Origin: RFPI01 sp964398195
Lineage (GTDB): Bacteria > Pseudomonadota > Gammaproteobacteria > Burkholderiales > Methylophilaceae
Direction of reading: 5' to 3'
Length of the DNA: 27,730 nt
Assembly: GCA_964398195.1 (NCBI GenBank)
Contig: CAYNLW010000015.1
Location: 1-27,730, forward strand
Shown here: in pieces, positions 24,301 to 27,730 of the stretch
Position numbering within the stretch: position 1 is the stretch's first letter
How the letters are laid out: each line of letters opens with the position of its first letter
Position numbers and translations under genes: made by a program
The notes under the pieces: generated by a model
Told to the model about the DNA's origin: nothing
Database searches by the model: none
The model's input: the letters and a program-made list of their open reading frames with translations, nothing else

Positions 24301-24786
24301 CTAATTTTTCTGTCTGGCACTCGCCACTTCTTGCGGTCTAGCTTGCGCCGCTAGCTTATCTAACACGCCATTGACGTATTTATGCCCATCGGTGCCGCCG
24401 TATTGCTTGGCCAGCTCCACCCCTTCGTTAATCGCCACGCGATACGGGATATTGGTGTCGTAGATTAATTCATAAGCTGAAATCAATAAGATGGCATGTT
24501 CAATCGGGCTAAGCGCTTGAATATCGCGGTCGATAAATTGTGCTATACGTTCATCTAGCTCGCCAAAATGCTCAAACACTTGATGCACCAAATGCTTAAA
24601 GTAAGGCTCATCGGCTTTGCTGTATTCTTCTTGTTCCGGCATCTCTTTCATAATATTGCTGAGCGGCTTGGCGCCTAGCAAATGTTGATAAATCGCCTTG
24701 AGCACCAGCTCACGCGACTTATGCCGATTGCCATTGGCTTTTTTCGTGCTTGCTTGATCGTTAGGTTTTTTCATCGTTTCTTTCAT
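24301..24786 (-). CDS. nusB: Transcription antitermination factor NusB
   Basis: NusB, with NusE (ribosomal protein S10), binds boxA RNA and promotes antitermination of rRNA operons. The 161-residue protein has a Lys/Asn-rich N-terminal tail (about 1-22), then SRELVLKAIYQHLLG, and the C-terminal core SPIEHAILLISAYELIY and INEGVELAKQYGGTDGHKYVNGVLDKLA, which is diagnostic. It follows ribH by 26 bases on the same strand, the standard ribH-nusB pairing. Two starts (Met1, Met5) are possible, and neither has a strong Shine-Dalgarno. Confidence 0.95.
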   Translation of the reverse strand: MKETMKKPNDQASTKKANGNRHKSRELVLKAIYQHLLGAKPLSNIMKEMPEQEEYSKADEPYFKHLVHQVFEHFGELDERIAQFIDRDIQALSPIEHAILLISAYELIYDTNIPYRVAINEGVELAKQYGGTDGHKYVNGVLDKLAAQARPQEVASARQKN

Positions 24787-24812
24787 GGCAGTTTTTTTGG
24801 CTAGCGCTAGGC

Positions 24813-25262
24813 TTAGATTTGGCGTAGCAAATGGATCATCTCAATCACCACATCTGCCGCCTCGGCGCCCTTGACCGCCACGCGGTCTAGTGCTTGCTCA
24901 TCGTTTTCTGTGGTCAAAATCGCGTTGGCGATGGGCACACCAAACTGCAATTGCACTTCAGATACACCACGCGCTGATTCGTTGGCCACCACTTCAAAGT
25001 GATAAGTCTCGCCGCGGATTACCGCGCCTAGCGCGATCAAGCCATCAAATTTTTCTGAGTTAGCCATGGTCTGCAATACCAGCGGGGTTTCTAGCGCACC
25101 CGGTACCGTGGCTAAGGTAATATCCTCATCGCTTACGCCCAAGGCCAGCAAGCGCTGCTGACAAGCGTTGAGCAATTGATTAACGATGGGTTCATTAAAG
25201 CGCGACAAGACGATGCCGATTTTTAGTCCTTGTGCGCTGAGATTTTTTTCTAGACGGTTCAA
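24813..25262 (-). CDS. ribH: 6,7-dimethyl-8-ribityllumazine synthase RibH
   Basis: RibH condenses 5-amino-6-ribitylaminouracil with dihydroxybutanone phosphate to make lumazine, the riboflavin precursor; it usually assembles as a large shell. Motifs are GIVLSRFNEPIV, TVPGALETPLVLQ, ALGAVIRGETYHFEVV and GVPIANAILTTENDEQA. The frame is open to 25340, but the family N-terminus begins near NRLEKNLSAQGLKIG. I choose TTG 25262 (149 residues) because GGAG lies eight bases upstream; GTG 25271 overlaps that GGAG and is unlikely. The 25263-25413 leader shared with phoB shows no clear FMN riboswitch. Confidence 0.9.
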   Translation of the reverse strand: MNRLEKNLSAQGLKIGIVLSRFNEPIVNQLLNACQQRLLALGVSDEDITLATVPGALETPLVLQTMANSEKFDGLIALGAVIRGETYHFEVVANESARGVSEVQLQFGVPIANAILTTENDEQALDRVAVKGAEAADVVIEMIHLLRQI

Positions 25263-25355
25263 AACGAGCACTCCAGCGAATTTCAGTGAGGGCGCTATGA
25301 TACCATCAAGGTGGCTGAAAGATTGATAATGACAGAACATGTAAATGTAATAAAA

Positions 25356-25373
25356 GTGTCACATCAGATTCAT
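25356..25373 (+). promoter_or_regulatory. Weak Pho-box-like site upstream of phoB
   Basis: GTGTCAC, a four-base spacer ATCA and GATTCAT form an 18-base element spaced like a Pho box (CTGTCAT-N4-CTGTCAT). The first half matches five of seven positions, the second four of seven. It sits about 40 bases before the phoB ATG. phoB is commonly autoregulated, so the position fits, but the match is weak. Confidence 0.25.
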
Positions 25374-25413
25374 ATAGTAGCGATGTGAAATTTTTAACCC
25401 AACAGGACGCGCT

Positions 25414-26100
25414 ATGGCGGCACATATCTTAATTGTCGAAGACGAACCAGCGATTCAAGAGTTACTCGCGCTTAATCTTATTCAAGCAGGTCATCAGCCA
25501 TTGCGTGCGCTAAGCGTAGAACACGCCACCAGCTTGATGCGCGAGATGATGCCAGATTTGATTATTTTGGATTGGATGTTGCCCGGCGTGAGCGGCATTG
25601 AGTTTGCCCGCAAGCTAAAAAGTGATGATATGTATAAACATATCCCCATTATTATGCTCACTGCGCGTGGCGAAGAAGGCGACAAAGTGCGTGGTTTAGA
25701 AGTCGGCGCCGATGATTATGTCACCAAACCATTTAGCCCCAGAGAGCTGAATGCCCGCATCAAAGCGGTGTTGCGCAGACGTGCCCCACAAATCACCGAT
25801 GACCCAATTGAAGCTGGTGGCTTGCATCTCGACCCCAGCACGCACCGAGTGACGGGCAATGGCAAATTTGTCGAGCTAGGCCCAACGGAATTTAAATTGC
25901 TGCACTATTTAATGTCGCATCCTGAACGTGTGCATAGCCGCGCCCAAGTGCTAGATAAAGTGTGGGGCGACCGCGTGTTTGTGGAAGACCGCACTGTGGA
26001 CGTGCATATCCGCCGCTTGCGTTTGGCCTTAAGTCATACCGGCCATGAACATTTAATTCAAACTGTGCGTGGAGTTGGCTACCGCTTCTCGCTGCAATAG
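25414..26100 (+). CDS. phoB: Phosphate regulon response regulator PhoB
   Basis: PhoB is the OmpR-type response regulator that activates phosphate-starvation genes when phosphorylated by PhoR. The 228-residue protein has a receiver domain with acidic Glu9/Asp10, phosphoacceptor Asp53 (LIILDWMLPG), Thr83 and Lys105 (DDYVTKPFSPREL). A winged-helix DNA-binding domain follows (LGPTEFKLLHYLMSHPERV ... EDRTVDVHIRRLR ... IQTVRGVGYRFS). AGGA lies six to seven bases before the ATG. phoR follows after 38 bases. KVWGDRVFVEDRTVDVH closely resembles PhoB itself rather than other OmpR paralogues. Confidence 0.95.
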   Translation: MAAHILIVEDEPAIQELLALNLIQAGHQPLRALSVEHATSLMREMMPDLIILDWMLPGVSGIEFARKLKSDDMYKHIPIIMLTARGEEGDKVRGLEVGADDYVTKPFSPRELNARIKAVLRRRAPQITDDPIEAGGLHLDPSTHRVTGNGKFVELGPTEFKLLHYLMSHPERVHSRAQVLDKVWGDRVFVEDRTVDVHIRRLRLALSHTGHEHLIQTVRGVGYRFSLQ

Positions 26101-26138
26101 CTCATAATTAGGGCTTTTCAAATTTCCGGAAACTCACT

Positions 26139-27434
26139 TTGCAAGATCTGCGTTGGAAAGCATTTTGGCTGACCTTTACTTGGCTATTGATTTGCCTAGT
26201 GGTCGGCCTTTTTACTGATTGGACTAGCGCATGGCTGCTATTTGCCTGCGGCATTATTTTGTATGGCGCGCGCCATTTATATTGGCTGTACCAATTGGAT
26301 AAATGGCTAGAAAAACCAGATTTAAATACCATCCCCTTGGGTAGCGGCGTTTGGGAAGATATTTTCGCCAAGGTCTATCACGAACAACGTCGCCATGCGC
26401 GTACCAAAGTGCAATTAAGCAATGCGCTAGAGCGCTTTCGACACGCTGCCGGCGCGCTGCCCGATGGCGTGGTGCTATTAGATGATGATAATAAAATCGA
26501 GTGGTGTAATCGCCCCGCCGAGCTGCATTTGGGCATCGCGCTGAAACAAGATATCCACCAGCCTATTGTGTATTTAGTGCGTAGCAGTGAGTTTCTGCAA
26601 TATCTTGAACACCATATTGATATCGACCCGATTAAGCTGCAAAGCATTAGCGGTGGCAAAGAAATCACGCTAGAAATTCGCTTGGTGGCGTTTGGCAGCA
26701 ACCAAAAATTATTGCTCAGTCGCGATATTAGCCAAGTGGAAAAGCTAGACCTGATGCGGCGCGATTTTATTGCCAATGTGTCACATGAGTTGCGCACTCC
26801 GCTCACGGTAGTAGGTGGATTTTTGGAAACGCTTAGCGATATGGATAACACGCTGAGCGCGCAGACCAAACAGTACTTTGACATGATGCTGGAGCAAACC
26901 CAGCGTATGCAGTTGTTGATTGAAGATTTGCTCACCCTATCCCAGCTAGAAGCCAATAGCTCTGGGCCTGAGGAGGAAGCGATTGATATCGCCAACCTGC
27001 TAAAGATAGTGATTAGCGAGGCCAAAGGCTTAAGCAATGGCAAGCATCAAATTCATTTGCAAACGCAAGACGGGCTGAATATCAAAGCCTCGCGCAAGGA
27101 ATTGCATAGCGCCTTTAGCAACTTGGTGAGCAATGCCATACGCTACACCCCTGAAGGTGGCGAGATTTTTGTCACTTGGCAACTAGACAATCATCAAGCG
27201 GTATTTAGCGTAAGAGATACCGGCATAGGTATAGAACCAGAGCATATCACGCGTTTGACCGAGCGTTTTTATCGTGTTGACCGCAGCCGTAGCCGCGAAA
27301 CCGGTGGCACTGGCTTAGGCTTATCCATCGTCAAACATATCCTCAGCCGCCATCAAGCCAGACTAGAAATTCATAGCGAATTTGGCAAAGGCAGCACCTT
27401 CTCAGCAGTATTCCCCAAAGCCCGCATCATTTAG
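26139..27434 (+). CDS. phoR: Phosphate regulon sensor histidine kinase PhoR
   Basis: PhoR phosphorylates PhoB under phosphate limitation, under control of the Pst transporter and PhoU. The 431-residue protein, the same length as the E. coli one, has two N-terminal membrane segments (about 8-25 and 30-50) with almost no periplasmic loop. A PAS-like region follows (about 95-195). The H-box is FIANVSHELRTPLTVVGG (His216), and the ATPase motifs are N-box FSNLVSNAIRYTPEGG, G1 RDTGIGIEP (Asp360) and G2 ETGGTGLGLSIVKH. The start is TTG 26139, with GGAAA upstream and no better ATG near. Lack of a sensory loop matches the known PhoR topology. Confidence 0.95.
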   Translation: MQDLRWKAFWLTFTWLLICLVVGLFTDWTSAWLLFACGIILYGARHLYWLYQLDKWLEKPDLNTIPLGSGVWEDIFAKVYHEQRRHARTKVQLSNALERFRHAAGALPDGVVLLDDDNKIEWCNRPAELHLGIALKQDIHQPIVYLVRSSEFLQYLEHHIDIDPIKLQSISGGKEITLEIRLVAFGSNQKLLLSRDISQVEKLDLMRRDFIANVSHELRTPLTVVGGFLETLSDMDNTLSAQTKQYFDMMLEQTQRMQLLIEDLLTLSQLEANSSGPEEEAIDIANLLKIVISEAKGLSNGKHQIHLQTQDGLNIKASRKELHSAFSNLVSNAIRYTPEGGEIFVTWQLDNHQAVFSVRDTGIGIEPEHITRLTERFYRVDRSRSRETGGTGLGLSIVKHILSRHQARLEIHSEFGKGSTFSAVFPKARII

Positions 27435-27437
27435 CCC

Positions 27438-27471
27438 AAAAAAAACCCAACCCGATATTGCTGGGTTGGGT
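27438..27471 (-). terminator. Rho-independent terminator of the minus-strand gene
   Basis: A nine-base stem, ACCCAACCC (27445-27453) with GGGTTGGGT (27463-27471), encloses a nine-base loop and is flanked on the left by eight As (27438-27445). Read on the minus strand this is a hairpin followed by eight Ts, a strong terminator for the gene ending at 27513. On the plus strand no T-run follows, so its effect on phoR is uncertain. Confidence 0.9.
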
Positions 27472-27512
27472 AGGCTTGGCCCTAGGTGGCCAAAGGGTTA
27501 GCGGCTTGCGCG

Positions 27513-27730
27513 CTAGATAACAGTAAAGTTATTGACAATAGATGTGGTATTACCCGCTGCGTCGGTGAGCAAAATAGTAATCGAGGCGGCGCCTAAAGAC
27601 GTGTGTTGGAACACCGCATCTTTAAAGGCCGCCGACAACTCAGCGCCGGTACCTGATAACTGTATACCCGTGCTGGTGAACTGCGTTTAAAATTAGTACC
27701 AGTATGAGTGAGAGTTTTATCTTACATTCA
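27513..27730 (-). CDS. C-terminus of a probable Ig-like repeat surface protein, partial
   Basis: On the minus strand the frame ends with ITILLTDAAGNTTSIVNN and FTVI at TAG 27515-27513, the style of bacterial Ig-like/cadherin-type repeats in large adhesins. This frame is open only from 27686, where an in-frame TAA (27689-27687) blocks it. In the neighbouring frame the preceding bases read DKTLTHTGTNFK, which would continue sensibly into TQFTSTGIQLSGTG if the AAA at 27688-27686 had one more A. A second stop lies at 27724-27722. So the gene is either decayed or carries errors near the window edge. The strong terminator downstream supports a real transcribed gene. Confidence 0.55.

Noticed and set aside
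25263..25413. FMN riboswitch before ribH
   Set aside because: I could not find the conserved RFN core, and the space also has to hold the phoB promoter.
1..27730. CRISPR array, insertion sequence, phage or integration site
   Set aside because: No regularly spaced repeats, transposase, integrase or phage genes are present, and the few tandem repeats are short and lack spacers.

Overview
The window is a stretch of bacterial chromosome that looks betaproteobacterial. The evidence is the biotin operon type (bioB-bioF-bioH-bioC-bioD), the grxC-secB-gpsA and ribH-nusB blocks, gpmI next to envC, a quinone-linked class 2 pyrD, divergent phoBR, and moderate G+C with many TTG, CAA and GCG codons. A Nitrosomonadales/Methylophilaceae-like organism is my best guess, but this is inferred from gene content, not from a marker gene. 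No rRNA, tRNA, CRISPR array, insertion sequence or prophage was seen.

Layout. 1-516: the first codons of a minus-strand gene, then a decayed HigB/HigA-type toxin-antitoxin pair (truncated toxin, antitoxin with an in-frame TAA). 521-5509 (minus): a tightly overlapping operon, small membrane protein > bioB > bioF > bioH > bioC > bioD, covering biotin synthesis except BioA. 5574-6786 (plus): comF, frameshifted at its 3' end, and trmL. 6810-9001 (minus): a TPR protein with a C-terminal glycosyltransferase-like domain, broken by an in-frame TAG and by a 100-N scaffold gap. 9247-11191 (minus): grxC > secB > gpsA. 11386-14218 (plus): gpmI and envC. 14230-15246 (minus): pyrD. 15336-21238 (minus): czcC > czcB > czcA heavy-metal RND efflux pump followed by a divergent PII-like protein. 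21296-22660 (minus): cysS. 22930-24170 (plus): ppiB and lpxH. 24301-25262 (minus): ribH > nusB. 25414-27434 (plus): phoB-phoR. 27513-27730 (minus): the C-terminus of a probable Ig-like repeat surface protein, with its own terminator.

Most of the window is core metabolism and envelope biology: biotin, pyrimidine, riboflavin, glycerol-3-phosphate, lipid A, protein export and cell division. The accessory element is the czcCBA-PII cluster. Its PII-like protein lacks the usual uridylylation-loop tyrosine and carries Cys and His residues in the loop region, which suggests a role tied to metal efflux rather than nitrogen control.

Four reading frames are damaged by single-base events: higA (CAA to TAA), the TPR gene (CAG to TAG), comF (one G missing) and the terminal Ig-like gene (one A apparently missing). 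The N gap is flanked by an exact 55-base duplication. Merging the two copies restores the TPR frame, so the gap is almost certainly an assembly artefact. Some of the other damage may also be assembly error. I did not find a convincing, wholly new multi-gene system; the PII-like/RND pairing is the most interesting biology here.
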